From NCBI GenBank assembly GCA_001770955.1, contig MESL01000036.1, forward strand, positions 1-53,363: DNA of 53,363 bases. The letters are read 5' to 3'. Shown piece by piece: positions 15,106 to 22,940 of this stretch (position 1 is its first letter; every line of letters starts with the position of its first letter). Made by a program: the position numbers and the translations under genes. Under the pieces are notes generated by a model. The model was not told the origin of the DNA, ran no database searches, and saw only the letters and a program-made list of their open reading frames with translations. This DNA comes from Burkholderiales bacterium RIFCSPLOWO2_12_FULL_65_40 (GTDB lineage Bacteria > Pseudomonadota > Gammaproteobacteria > Burkholderiales > Burkholderiaceae_C).

Positions 15106-16026
15106 ATGGGCATCAGCCAATACCTCAAAGTGATCGGACGCGGCAAAGTGGGCGCGCGCAACCTGCCGCGCGACCAGGCCACCGATCTGATGGGCCAGGT
15201 GCTCGACGGCACGGCCAGCGACCTGGAAGTCGGCGCCTTCTGCATCGCCATGCGCGTCAAGGGCGAAACGCCCGAAGAAATGGCGGGCTTTCTCGACGCC
15301 GTGCACGAGCGCCTGGAAATGCTGCCTGCCAGCACCCACCCGCTGGTGGTGCTGCCCAGCTACAACGGCGCGCGCAAGCTCCCGGTGCTCACCCCGCTGC
15401 TGGCCCTGCTGCTGGCGCGCGAGGGCGTACCCGTTCTGGTGCATGGCACCGCCACGGAAGACCGCCGCGTTTCCAGCCAGGACGTGCTGGCCCAGCTGGG
15501 CATCGAGGCCCTGCAGGAGGTGGACGAGATTGATGCCGGCAGCGTGGCCTTTGCCCCCACGGCGCTGCTGCTGCCGGGCCTGGAGCGCCTGCTGGACGTG
15601 CGCCGCACGCTGGGCCTGCGCAACAGCGCGCACAGCCTCGTCAAACTCATGGACCCGCTCGCCCCGGTGGCAGGCGACAGCCTCATCGTGGGCAGCTATA
15701 CGCACCCGGAATACGCCGAGTCGATGGCGGCCACCATCACCCTTACGGGGGCCGACGCCCTGCTGCTGCGCGGCACCGAGGGAGAACCCGTGGCCGACCC
15801 GCGCCGCACACCGCAGATGGACGGCTTCCTCTCCGGGCGCACCATGCGACTGCAGGAGGCCCAGGGCGGCCCGCTGACAGCCCTGCCCACGCTGCCCTCC
15901 ACCACCGACGCCGCCAGCACGGCGGCATACACCCGTGCCGTGCTCGGCGGCGAGCTGCCTGTGCCCGAACCCATTGCACGGCAGGTGGAACACATCTTGC
16001 ATTTGCTCAGGAAAATCGCTTCCTAG
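15106..16026 (+). CDS. ybiB: YbiB-like nucleic-acid-binding protein (TrpD2 family)
   Basis: 306 residues with the glycosyltransferase/anthranilate phosphoribosyltransferase fold (MGISQYLKVIGRGKVGARNL; DLEVGAFCIAMRVKGETPEEMAGFLDAV). The TrpD active-site glycine-rich phosphate loop is not intact, and E. coli YbiB of this family binds nucleic acids instead of catalysing tryptophan synthesis. It lies between nasA and cobA with a 7-bp gap to cobA, which suggests co-transcription. A function in nitrate assimilation is not established. It could be wrongly annotated as trpD by simple homology. Confidence 0.85.
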   Translation: MGISQYLKVIGRGKVGARNLPRDQATDLMGQVLDGTASDLEVGAFCIAMRVKGETPEEMAGFLDAVHERLEMLPASTHPLVVLPSYNGARKLPVLTPLLALLLAREGVPVLVHGTATEDRRVSSQDVLAQLGIEALQEVDEIDAGSVAFAPTALLLPGLERLLDVRRTLGLRNSAHSLVKLMDPLAPVAGDSLIVGSYTHPEYAESMAATITLTGADALLLRGTEGEPVADPRRTPQMDGFLSGRTMRLQEAQGGPLTALPTLPSTTDAASTAAYTRAVLGGELPVPEPIARQVEHILHLLRKIAS

Positions 16027-16033
16027 CCCTGCC

Positions 16034-16843
16034 ATGACCACAACCCGCCCCCCCACCCAACGCAACGGCCTGCAAGGCTCCTGCACCCTGGTGGGGGCGG
16101 GCCCCGGAGACCCCGAGTTGCTCACGCTGCGGGCCGTGCGGGCCATTGAATCGGCCACGGTGCTGCTGGTGGACGATCTCGTGAGCGAGGCCATCGTGGC
16201 ACTGGCACCGCGCCGTGCGCGCGTGGTGCACGTAGGCAAGCGCGGCGGTTGCCAGAGCACGCCGCAGGCCTTTATCGAGAAGCTCATGCTCATGGCGGTG
16301 CACGAGGGCGAGACCGTGGTGCGCCTCAAGGGGGGCGACCCGTTCGTCTTCGGGCGCGGCGGCGAAGAGGCGGAGCACCTGCGGGCCGAAGGCATTGCGG
16401 TGGAAGTGGTCAACGGCATCACAGCCGGCCTGGCCGGGCCCACGGCACTGGGCATACCGCTGACGCACCGCGAACATGCGCACGGCGTGCTGTTCATCAC
16501 CGGCCACACCCAGCCCGGCACCAGCGGCCCCGACTGGCAGCAACTGGCCGCCACCGTGCAACACGCCCGGCTCACCCTGGTCATCTACATGGGCATGGGC
16601 AGTGCGGCGCGCATCCAGCAGGCGCTGCTCACCAGCCTGCCCGCGAGCACGCCCGTGGCCGTCATCGAGCACGCCAGCCAGCCCCGGCAGCGCCACGCCA
16701 TCACCACGCTGGACCAGCTCGTGGACACCATCCAGTGCGAGGGGCTGGGCAGCCCGTCCATCATCGTGGTGGGCGATGTGGTGCGGGGTACGGCGGCCAT
16801 GGCCGAAACCGCCCGGCAACCCGCGCTGCACCACGCCGGCTGA
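16034..16843 (+). CDS. cobA: Uroporphyrinogen-III C-methyltransferase (SUMT)
   Basis: 269 residues. Diagnostic motifs of the tetrapyrrole methylase family are present: LVGAGPGDPELLTLRAVRAI near the N-terminus, KRGG in the second box, and VVRLKGGDPFVFGRGGEEAE in the third. It adds two methyl groups from SAM to uroporphyrinogen III to form precorrin-2, the precursor of siroheme (and of B12). Its place in the nas operon supplies the siroheme needed by NirB. The oxidase/ferrochelatase part of CysG is not fused and must be encoded elsewhere. Start is 7 bp after ybiB. Confidence 0.95.
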   Translation: MTTTRPPTQRNGLQGSCTLVGAGPGDPELLTLRAVRAIESATVLLVDDLVSEAIVALAPRRARVVHVGKRGGCQSTPQAFIEKLMLMAVHEGETVVRLKGGDPFVFGRGGEEAEHLRAEGIAVEVVNGITAGLAGPTALGIPLTHREHAHGVLFITGHTQPGTSGPDWQQLAATVQHARLTLVIYMGMGSAARIQQALLTSLPASTPVAVIEHASQPRQRHAITTLDQLVDTIQCEGLGSPSIIVVGDVVRGTAAMAETARQPALHHAG

Positions 16844-16920
16844 GCTGTACAGCGCGGCCCGGGCGCTGGCCTGGGTATTGCTTGGAGCCCCTTGTGAAGG
16901 TAACCCGAGCAAGGAACACC

Positions 16921-17640
16921 ATGGCAGCCCACCCCCTACCCTCCCACCCCGGCATTCCAGGCCCGGCCGCCCGCCCCACAAAGGCAGCGGTGGTCGCGCA
17001 CAAGGCCGTCACCGGCCAGGGCGAAGAGATGTCCATCGTCAACATCGCGGCGCGCCAGCGCATGCTCTCGCAGCGCATGGTGCTGCAGACCGTGCTGGCC
17101 ACACGCGGAAGTGCCCTGCACCTGCAGGCGGCACGCGCGTCGCTGGCCCTTTTCAACGACAGCCAGGCGCGGCTGCTGAACACGCCCCGCCATCTCGATG
17201 AAGCCGGCGGCAGCCTCATCCGCCGCACCTACGAGGCCCCCGGCGGCGTAGGCGCCACGATCGATGCCTTCGCCCGTCAGGTCGGCGCGACGCTGGATCT
17301 GGCCGAACGCCAGAGCCCCCGCACCGAGGAAGCACTGGCACGCCTCGTGGAGGGCACCGACGCGGTGCTCGATGCACTGAACCGTGCCACCACCTCCTTC
17401 GACCAATTGGCCCGGACGCAGTCCGACGCGATGATGAAAGAGCTGACGGGCATCGTCGCCTCGATCCAGACCGTGGCCCGCGAAGCCAAGGTCGTCAGCT
17501 TCAACGCCCAGGTGATGGCAGCCCGCGCCGGCGCGCACGGTCGCGAGTTCGCCGTAGTGGCCAACGTGCTCTCGGGTATCACGAACGAGATCGATGGCCT
17601 CTCGCTGCAGGCCGTGGCGCTGGCCGGGCGCCACCGCTGA
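16921..17640 (+). CDS. Soluble PilJ-domain protein with degenerate chemoreceptor hairpin
   Basis: 239 residues, preceded by a good RBS (AAGGA). No signal peptide or membrane helix is visible. A PilJ/NarX-like box, VNIAARQRMLSQRM, begins at residue 40 and is followed by a long helical region. The C-terminus (residues about 185-235: FNAQVMAARAGAHGREFAVV) resembles the tip hairpin of methyl-accepting chemoreceptors but is short and stops soon after the tip. It looks like a cytoplasmic nitrate/nitrite-sensing protein coupled to a truncated signalling hairpin. CheW/CheA binding is doubtful because the hairpin is incomplete. It is the last gene of the nas cluster, 77 bp after cobA. The role is inference. 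Confidence 0.8.
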   Translation: MAAHPLPSHPGIPGPAARPTKAAVVAHKAVTGQGEEMSIVNIAARQRMLSQRMVLQTVLATRGSALHLQAARASLALFNDSQARLLNTPRHLDEAGGSLIRRTYEAPGGVGATIDAFARQVGATLDLAERQSPRTEEALARLVEGTDAVLDALNRATTSFDQLARTQSDAMMKELTGIVASIQTVAREAKVVSFNAQVMAARAGAHGREFAVVANVLSGITNEIDGLSLQAVALAGRHR

Positions 17641-17675
17641 GAAGGCCCGCATGGCCTGCACCTACACTGCGGGCC

Positions 17676-19007
17676 ATGCAAGAGTTTGACGTTGTGATCA
17701 TCGGGGCCGGCGCCGCCGGCCTTTTTTGCGCCGGCCAGGCCGGCCAGCGCGGCCTGAAAGTGCTGCTCATGGACCACGCCGAGGCCGTGGCCGAAAAAAT
17801 CCGCATCTCGGGAGGCGGGCGTTGCAACTTCACCAACCGCGACCTCGACCCGCAGGCACCGCACAAGCACTTTGTGGGGCAGAACCCGCAGTTCAGCCGC
17901 TCGGCGCTGTCGCGCTACACACCGGCAGACTTCATCGCGCTGGTGCAGAAACACGGCATTCCTTTCCACGAAAAGCACAAGGGCCAGCTGTTCTGCGACC
18001 GCTCGGCCGAGGATCTGATCGCCATGCTGCTGGCCGAGTGCGAAGCCGGCGGTGTGGTGCACTGGCAGCCCTGCAGCGTCAAAAATGTAACGTTTTTGGC
18101 ATCAAAGGCCGATGAATCAAGCGCTGGTAGCTATCAAATCAATACCGATCGCGGGCCCGTGCAGGCGCGCAGCCTGGTGGTGGCCACGGGCGGGCTGTCG
18201 ATCCCCAAGATCGGCGCCACCGATTTCGGCTACCGGCTGGCGCAGCAGTTCGGCATCCCGCTGGTCGAGCGCCGCCCGGGCCTGGTGCCGCTCACCTTTG
18301 ACGGCGCAGCCTGGGCGCCCTGGGCGCAACTCGCCGGGCTGGCCTTGCCGGTGCAGATCAGCACGGGAATGCAGGCAAGCCCCCACGCTCCGCCGCTGCG
18401 CGGGTCGCTGCCCCCCGAGGGGGCCGCTTTTGCCTTGGGGCGGCCCGGCGGCAAAAGAAAAGCCCACATGGCCTTTGACGAAGATCTGCTTTTCACCCAC
18501 CGGGGCCTGTCGGGCCCGGCGGTGCTGCAGATATCGAGCTACTGGCAGGAAGGCCAGCCGCTGTGCATCAACCTCGCGCCCACGGTCGATTTGCCGCAGG
18601 CCCTGGCGCAGGCCAAGGCCCGCTCGCGCAAGCTGATTGCCAACGAACTGGCCCAGCTCATGCCCAGCCGCCTGGCAGATGCCTGGGCGGGCCACGACGC
18701 CGACTGGCAGCGCCCCGTCAACGAGGCTTCCGACAAGGCCCTGGCCCGCCTGGCCGAGCAGATGGCCCGCTGGGAGCTGGTGCCCACCGGCACCGAGGGC
18801 TACAAGAAGGCCGAGGTAACGCTGGGCGGCATCGACACGCGCGCGCTCTCGCAGCAGACGATGGAATGCAAGACCCAGCCGGGGCTGTACTTCATCGGCG
18901 AGGTGGTGGACGTGACCGGCTGGCTGGGCGGCTACAACTTCCAGTGGGCCTGGGCCAGCGCGCACGCCTGTGCACAGGCGCTGCCAGCGCAGCAGGGGTT
19001 GGGCTGA
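17676..19007 (+). CDS. BaiN/YhiN-type FAD-dependent oxidoreductase with two repeat-encoded inserts
   Basis: 443 residues, about 40 more than typical HI0933/YhiN/BaiN flavoproteins. FAD motif VVIIGAGAAGLFCAGQAGQR is at the N-terminus, RISGGGRCNFTN is the family signature, and VVATGGLSIPKIGATDFGYRLA and GGYNFQWAWASAHA are conserved later blocks. Residues about 136-156 are encoded by a copy of the dispersed palindromic repeat, and residues about 232-262 by a C-rich repeat (SPHAPPLRGSLPPEGAAF...). Both keep the frame. The enzyme's substrate is unknown; BaiN homologues were linked to bile-acid dehydroxylation only in gut clostridia. It starts 35 bp after the nas cluster, but no shared function is evident. 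Confidence 0.88.
   Translation: MQEFDVVIIGAGAAGLFCAGQAGQRGLKVLLMDHAEAVAEKIRISGGGRCNFTNRDLDPQAPHKHFVGQNPQFSRSALSRYTPADFIALVQKHGIPFHEKHKGQLFCDRSAEDLIAMLLAECEAGGVVHWQPCSVKNVTFLASKADESSAGSYQINTDRGPVQARSLVVATGGLSIPKIGATDFGYRLAQQFGIPLVERRPGLVPLTFDGAAWAPWAQLAGLALPVQISTGMQASPHAPPLRGSLPPEGAAFALGRPGGKRKAHMAFDEDLLFTHRGLSGPAVLQISSYWQEGQPLCINLAPTVDLPQALAQAKARSRKLIANELAQLMPSRLADAWAGHDADWQRPVNEASDKALARLAEQMARWELVPTGTEGYKKAEVTLGGIDTRALSQQTMECKTQPGLYFIGEVVDVTGWLGGYNFQWAWASAHACAQALPAQQGLG
18080..18144 (-). repeat. Dispersed palindromic repeat, copy 2 (inside BaiN-like gene)
   Basis: Read on the minus strand it gives GATAGCTACCAGCGCTT, a spacer of about 20 bases, then GCCAAAAACG, matching copy 1 in nrtB. It is in frame and adds about 21 residues to the flavoprotein. 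Confidence 0.75.
18374..18458 (+). repeat. C-rich repeat inserted in frame in BaiN-like gene
   Basis: The DNA contains CCCCCACGCTCCGCCGCTGC, then CTGCCCCCCGAGGGGGC, then TTGGGGCGGCCCGGCGGC. CCCCC/GGGGG can form a tight hairpin. The composition (Pro, Gly, Leu, Arg codons) interrupts a conserved FAD-enzyme region. I recognise this type as a frequent intergenic repeat of Comamonadaceae; a related element lies at 42590-42682. Confidence 0.65.
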
Positions 19008-19045
19008 AGCGGCCCACACCCTGACGAAGACGCTGCCCCACTCCC

Positions 19046-19088
19046 TCAAGGCCTGCTTCCAATGCTATCCAAACAGTAGCTATTGACG
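19046..19088 (-). repeat. Dispersed palindromic repeat, copy 3 (partial)
   Basis: On the minus strand it reads TCAATAGCTACTGTTTGGAT, then GCATTGGAAGCAGGCCTT. It lies in the convergent gap between the BaiN-like gene and phnE2 and appears eroded relative to the other copies. Confidence 0.5.
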
Positions 19089-19121
19089 CAACAGCCATGG
19101 GCTCGAACCGCCTTTTTATTC

Positions 19122-19958
19122 TTACGCCAGCGCCTTGCGCAGCCCATAGCTCAGCGCATCCACCAGTGCCACCAGCGCCACCATGGCCAGCAGCACGGTG
19201 CTGGTTTCGCCCATCTGGAACAGGCCCATGTGAAACGCCAGCATCTGGCCCAGGCCACCGGCGCCCACCACGCCCAGCACAGCGGCGGCGCGGATGTTGT
19301 TCTCCCAGCGGTACAGGGTGTAGCTCAGCAGCTGTGGCAACACCTGGGGCAAGGTGGCAAGCAGAAACACCCGCAGCTCGCCCACCCCGCGCACGCGCAG
19401 GGCAAAGGCCGGGCCGGGTGCGGCGTTTTCCAGGCTTTCGGCAAACAGGCGGCCCAGCACGCCTGCGGTGTGCGCCCCCAGGGCCAGCGTGCCGGCAAAC
19501 GGCCCCAGACCGACCACGATCAAGAGCAGCGCAGCCCATACCAGCTCGGGCGTGCTGCGCAGCGCGTTGAGCAGCAGCCGGGTGGCGCCGCGCCAGCGCG
19601 CCGGGTCTTGCGCGTGGGTGCGCGCAGCGGGCAGCGCCAGCGCCAGGCCCAGCAGCGCCGCCAGCAGCGTGCCCAGCGCCGACATGGCCAGGGTTTCCAG
19701 CGTGGCCTGCAGCACCTTGTGCAGCAGGGCCGGGGTGGTGACCGGGTGCAGCAGTTCGCCGACAAAACGCCCCATGCGTTGCAGCGCGTCCCACGAGCCC
19801 AACTGCGCCCACTGCAGGTTGAGCGAGGCGAAGCTGGCCACCACCAGCGCCAGTGCGCCCAGCGTCAGCCAGCAGGCCTTGCAGCCCAGGCCCCCCGTGC
19901 GCGGCGGCAGGGGGTAAGCATTCTGGGGGGTGCGGGGGGGCAATGTGCGGCCCTTCAC
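19122..19958 (-). CDS. phnE2: PhnE-type ABC transporter permease (second copy)
   Basis: About 278 residues from a GTG start at 19958 that overlaps the stop of the preceding permease gene (GTGA), so translation is coupled. It has around five to six hydrophobic segments. The PhnE coupling motif is visible as ESLENAAPGPAFALRVRGVGE and LSYTLYRWENNIRAAAVLGVVGAGGLGQML. A longer open frame extends upstream but is a shadow of the first permease gene. It pairs with the first permease to form the transmembrane channel of the importer. Confidence 0.88.
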   Translation of the reverse strand: MKGRTLPPRTPQNAYPLPPRTGGLGCKACWLTLGALALVVASFASLNLQWAQLGSWDALQRMGRFVGELLHPVTTPALLHKVLQATLETLAMSALGTLLAALLGLALALPAARTHAQDPARWRGATRLLLNALRSTPELVWAALLLIVVGLGPFAGTLALGAHTAGVLGRLFAESLENAAPGPAFALRVRGVGELRVFLLATLPQVLPQLLSYTLYRWENNIRAAAVLGVVGAGGLGQMLAFHMGLFQMGETSTVLLAMVALVALVDALSYGLRKALA

Positions 19959-20818
19959 GCCAGGTCCTTGCGCAGCGCGGCGCTCAGGCGGTCGGCCAGC
20001 CACACCAGCAGCACGAAGACCAGCAGGATGCTGGCCACTTCGGCGCCGTTGAACATCTTCATGGACGAGTCCGTCAGCTGGCCCAGCCCCCCGGCGCCGA
20101 CAAACCCCAGCACCGCGCTGGAGCGGATGGCGCATTCCCAGCGGTACACGGTGTAACTGGTCAGCTCTGCCCCGCTTTGCGGCAGCAGGCCATAGAAGAA
20201 GGCCTGCAAACGGCCCGTGCCATTGCGCATCAGGCTGTGGGCGGCGTGGGTGTCGCTGCTTTCCAGAATGTCGGCATACACCTTGCCCAGCATGCCGCTG
20301 TAGGTGAGCGCAATGGCCAGCACGCCCGAGGTGGGCCCCAGGCCCACCACCCGCACAAACACCAGCGCCCACACCAGCTCGGGCACGCTGCGCAGCACCA
20401 GCAGCAGCCAGCGCACGCCCTGGCGCAGCACGGCAGGCCCCACCGCCATGCGCCCGGCCAGGCCCGAGAGCGACAGCACCCGCACCGACAGCAGCGCCAG
20501 CGGCACGGCCAGCAGCAGGGCCAGCGCCAGCCCCGCCGTGGCCATGGCCACCGTGCGCCAGGTCTCGCGCAGCAGCAGCCGCAAAAAGTCGGCGTCGGTG
20601 CGCGGCGGGAAGAAGGCGCCGACAAAATCGATCGCTGGTTGCAGGGCGCCCGGCTCCAGCAGCACCCAGGGCCGGAATTCGGTCAGCACGCCCATGGGCC
20701 ACAGCAAGGCCAGGGCGGCCAGCGTCCAGGCAACGCGGGGCAGCCACGCCGGGTCGCGCAAGGCAGGGGCCGATAGCTGCCGGTGGTGGGGTGCAGCAGC
20801 GGGTGTCGGGGGGGGCAT
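19955..20818 (-). CDS. phnE1: PhnE-type ABC transporter permease (first copy)
   Basis: About 287 residues from ATG 20818, 13 bp beyond the phnC stop. An earlier in-frame start at 20878 would overlap phnC by 47 bp and adds a charged, unconserved 20-residue tail. The same family landmarks occur as in the second copy: ESSDTHAAHSLMRNGTGRLQ followed by LTSYTVYRWECAIRSSAVLG and FVGAGGLGQLT. Two PhnE permeases in one operon are common in phosphonate/phosphite-type importers. Confidence 0.87.
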   Translation of the reverse strand: MPPPTPAAAPHHRQLSAPALRDPAWLPRVAWTLAALALLWPMGVLTEFRPWVLLEPGALQPAIDFVGAFFPPRTDADFLRLLLRETWRTVAMATAGLALALLLAVPLALLSVRVLSLSGLAGRMAVGPAVLRQGVRWLLLVLRSVPELVWALVFVRVVGLGPTSGVLAIALTYSGMLGKVYADILESSDTHAAHSLMRNGTGRLQAFFYGLLPQSGAELTSYTVYRWECAIRSSAVLGFVGAGGLGQLTDSSMKMFNGAEVASILLVFVLLVWLADRLSAALRKDLA

Positions 20819-20831
20819 GGCGCGGCGCACT

Positions 20832-21665
20832 TCAGCGGCAGAGCATGCCCACCGGGACCGGCCCGCCGGGGAACTCATCCGGGGCCAGGTCGACCGGGCC
20901 GCTCAGCTCATGCAGGTGCTGCGCATACAGCGCCTGCAAATGCGCCGGTGTCACCCGGGCGGAGGGCAGGTCAAACGCCACGGCGCCGTCCCGCAGGCCG
21001 ACGATGCGCGGGAAGTGGGCCAGCGCCATGTCCACATGGTGCAGCGTGGCCACCAGCGTGGCACCGCGCTCGCGCGCGGCGCAGGTCAGTGCATCCAGCG
21101 CATGGCGCGAGCGGGTCGGGTCGAGCGCCGACAGGGGTTCGTCCACCAGCCACAGGCGGGCCTGCGACACCAGCGCGCGCGCCAGACCCACGCGCTGGCG
21201 TTCACCACCGGAGATGCGGTCCACGCGCTCAAAAAGCTTGTCACCCAGGTCGAATGCAGCCAGCGCCTGGTGCGCCAGCGCAAGGTCTTGCGGGTGGAGC
21301 AGGCTGCGCAGACTGGCCCACAGGCTCTCGTGCGGCAGGCGCCCGGCCAGCACGGCCGTCACCACCCGCTGGCGCGGGGGCAGTGGCGGCACCTGGGGCG
21401 CCAGCAACAGTGCCTTGCGCAGCCTCTGCAGGGCGGGACGAGGCAGCCGCCAGGGGTCTTGCCCGTCCAGCAGCACGGCGCCCGCGGTGGGCCGCAGCGC
21501 GCACGCCATCAGGTGCAGCAGCGTGGTCTTGCCTGCGCCCGACGGCCCGATGATGGCCAGCTGCTCCCCGGCCTGCACCTCCAGGCTCGCCGCGCGGACC
21601 GCTGCGGGTGCGCCCGACGGGGCCGACGGATGGAGAACGGTGGCGGCTTGCAGCACAAGTTTCAT
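20832..21665 (-). CDS. phnC: PhnC-type ABC transporter ATP-binding protein
   Basis: 277 residues. Walker A is GPSGAGKTT, the signature is ISGGERQRVGLARAL, Walker B is LWLVDEPLSALD, and the H-loop is VATLHHVDMAL, which all fit an active importer ATPase of the PhnC branch. The C-terminal 40 residues (SGPVDLAPDEFPGGPVPVGM) are an unusual extension. It powers the PhnE1/PhnE2 channel. A copy of the dispersed palindromic repeat occupies much of the 84-bp gap to phnD. Confidence 0.9.
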   Translation of the reverse strand: MKLVLQAATVLHPSAPSGAPAAVRAASLEVQAGEQLAIIGPSGAGKTTLLHLMACALRPTAGAVLLDGQDPWRLPRPALQRLRKALLLAPQVPPLPPRQRVVTAVLAGRLPHESLWASLRSLLHPQDLALAHQALAAFDLGDKLFERVDRISGGERQRVGLARALVSQARLWLVDEPLSALDPTRSRHALDALTCAARERGATLVATLHHVDMALAHFPRIVGLRDGAVAFDLPSARVTPAHLQALYAQHLHELSGPVDLAPDEFPGGPVPVGMLCR

Positions 21666-21667
21666 AA

Positions 21668-21722
21668 GTCAAACAAGCTTAAAGCCTTTTGTAATAAGCG
21701 CCACAAGCTATATTAAATGTAG
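21668..21722 (-). repeat. Dispersed palindromic repeat, copy 4 (between phnD and phnC)
   Basis: On the minus strand: TTTAATATAGCTTGTGGCGC, then TTATTACAAAAGGCTT and AAGCTTGTTTGAC. It matches the ATAGCTG..GCGCTTAT core of the family. It sits inside an operon and immediately upstream of the phnC ATG, so it could affect differential expression of binding protein and ATPase. Confidence 0.65.
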
Positions 21723-21749
21723 CATACAAGCGCCGCAGGTCGGCGCCAC

Positions 21750-22616
21750 TCACTTCAGTAAACCCGCACTGCGGGCTGCCTGCTCGATACCCTGGTAGTT
21801 CTCGGTTCGGGTGGCAATGAAGCGGGTGGCACGCTGCAGCGCCAGAATTTCCTTGCCTTCGGCGGTGCTGCCGTCCAAGCTCAGAAAGGCCTGGGTCAGC
21901 TTCTCGCGCAGCACCAGCGGCATGTCGGCGTGCACCGTCCAGTTGTAGTCATAGTAGCCAGGGGTGGTGTAGAACACCTTGACCTTGGCGGTATCCACCT
22001 TGCCCTCGGCCACAAACTTCTCCCACACCGAGCTGTTCAGCGCCCCGGCTTCGACCTTGCCAGCGGCCACGGCGGCAATGGTGGCGTCGTGCGCGCCCGA
22101 GTAGGCGACGCGCTTGAAGTCTTTGTCCGGGTCGACCTGGGCCTGCAGCAGGTAGCTGCGCGGCATCAGGTGGCCCGAGGTGCTGGACGGAGAGCCAAAG
22201 CTGACGCTCTTGCCCTTGAGGTCCGTCAGGGCTTTGACCGCCGGGTTGCTGGTGATGAAGACCGAGCGAAACTGCGCGTCTTCGGCCCGCTGCACCAGCG
22301 GCACCGCTTTGCCGCCCGAGCGCACGTTGGCCTGCACAAAGGTGAAGCCGCCAAACCAGGCCAGGTCGACCTGCTTGCTGGCCAGCGCCTCCACGGCGGC
22401 GGCGTAATCGGTCACAGGGGTGAACTCCACCTTCATTCCCAGCGACTTTTCAAGGTACTTGACCAGCGGCGCCGCCTTGCGCATCAGCTCGGTGGGCGAC
22501 TCGTCGGGAATGGCCGTCACCTTCAAGACCGTCTGGGCGTGTACCGCCCAGCCCGACATCGACAACACCATGGCCACCAAAAAACGCGCGGCGCGAGCGC
22601 CAGAAAAAGCAAGCAT
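21750..22616 (-). CDS. phnD: PhnD-family periplasmic binding protein (phosphonate- or putative selenate-type)
   Basis: 288 residues from ATG 22616, preceded by GAGGA; a TTG 15 bp upstream is less likely. The signal peptide is FLVAMVLSMSGWAVHAQ. The mature protein starts VLKVTAIPDESPTELMRKAA and has DLAWFGGFTFVQAN and YYDYNWTVHADM blocks. The family is PhnD-like, which binds phosphonate, phosphite or related oxyanions. The AIPDE start and GGFTFVQA block remind me of the subgroup named putative selenate-binding protein, so the substrate is undecided. No C-P lyase or phosphonatase genes are close. It is the promoter-proximal gene of the importer operon. Confidence 0.85.
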   Translation of the reverse strand: MLAFSGARAARFLVAMVLSMSGWAVHAQTVLKVTAIPDESPTELMRKAAPLVKYLEKSLGMKVEFTPVTDYAAAVEALASKQVDLAWFGGFTFVQANVRSGGKAVPLVQRAEDAQFRSVFITSNPAVKALTDLKGKSVSFGSPSSTSGHLMPRSYLLQAQVDPDKDFKRVAYSGAHDATIAAVAAGKVEAGALNSSVWEKFVAEGKVDTAKVKVFYTTPGYYDYNWTVHADMPLVLREKLTQAFLSLDGSTAEGKEILALQRATRFIATRTENYQGIEQAARSAGLLK

Positions 22617-22940
22617 AAAGTCCTCGATCAACAGGAATGGGAGTGCGGCATTAGACTTGAATTCAAACGGGGCCGCACGGGTCTGCCATGCAGGGACGCA
22701 GGCGATTGGTCCCGCGCCTTGCGCCCCATGATCCGCACCGCAGGCACATCATCAGCGCCGAAATATTGCGCCCCCTCCGACCCTTGCTGCGTAAGCATGC
22801 AAGGGGGCGCCGATGACAAGAGACCGAGTCCGGGAGAATCCGCCTGCCCGTTCAATGCCCTGTGCGACAACCCGGACCCGGCTCGGACCTTGCCCACGCA
22901 GATCCACCCGCTGTGATGTTCTGAACACACCTGAAAACCC
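22617..22940. other. Divergent intergenic region with hairpin
   Basis: About 320 bp between phnD (minus) and the SDR gene (plus). It must carry both promoters, but no convincing -10/-35 is visible. A strong dyad is present: GCGCCCCC (22768-22775) with GGGGGCGC (22803-22810), or alternatively CCCTTGC (22781-22787) with GCAAGGG (22799-22805). No T-tract follows. It may be an RNA leader of the SDR gene or an operator. Confidence 0.4.

Noticed and set aside
15106..16026. Annotation as anthranilate phosphoribosyltransferase (trpD)
   Set aside because: The active-site phosphate loop is not intact and no other trp genes are nearby; the YbiB/TrpD2 family fits better.
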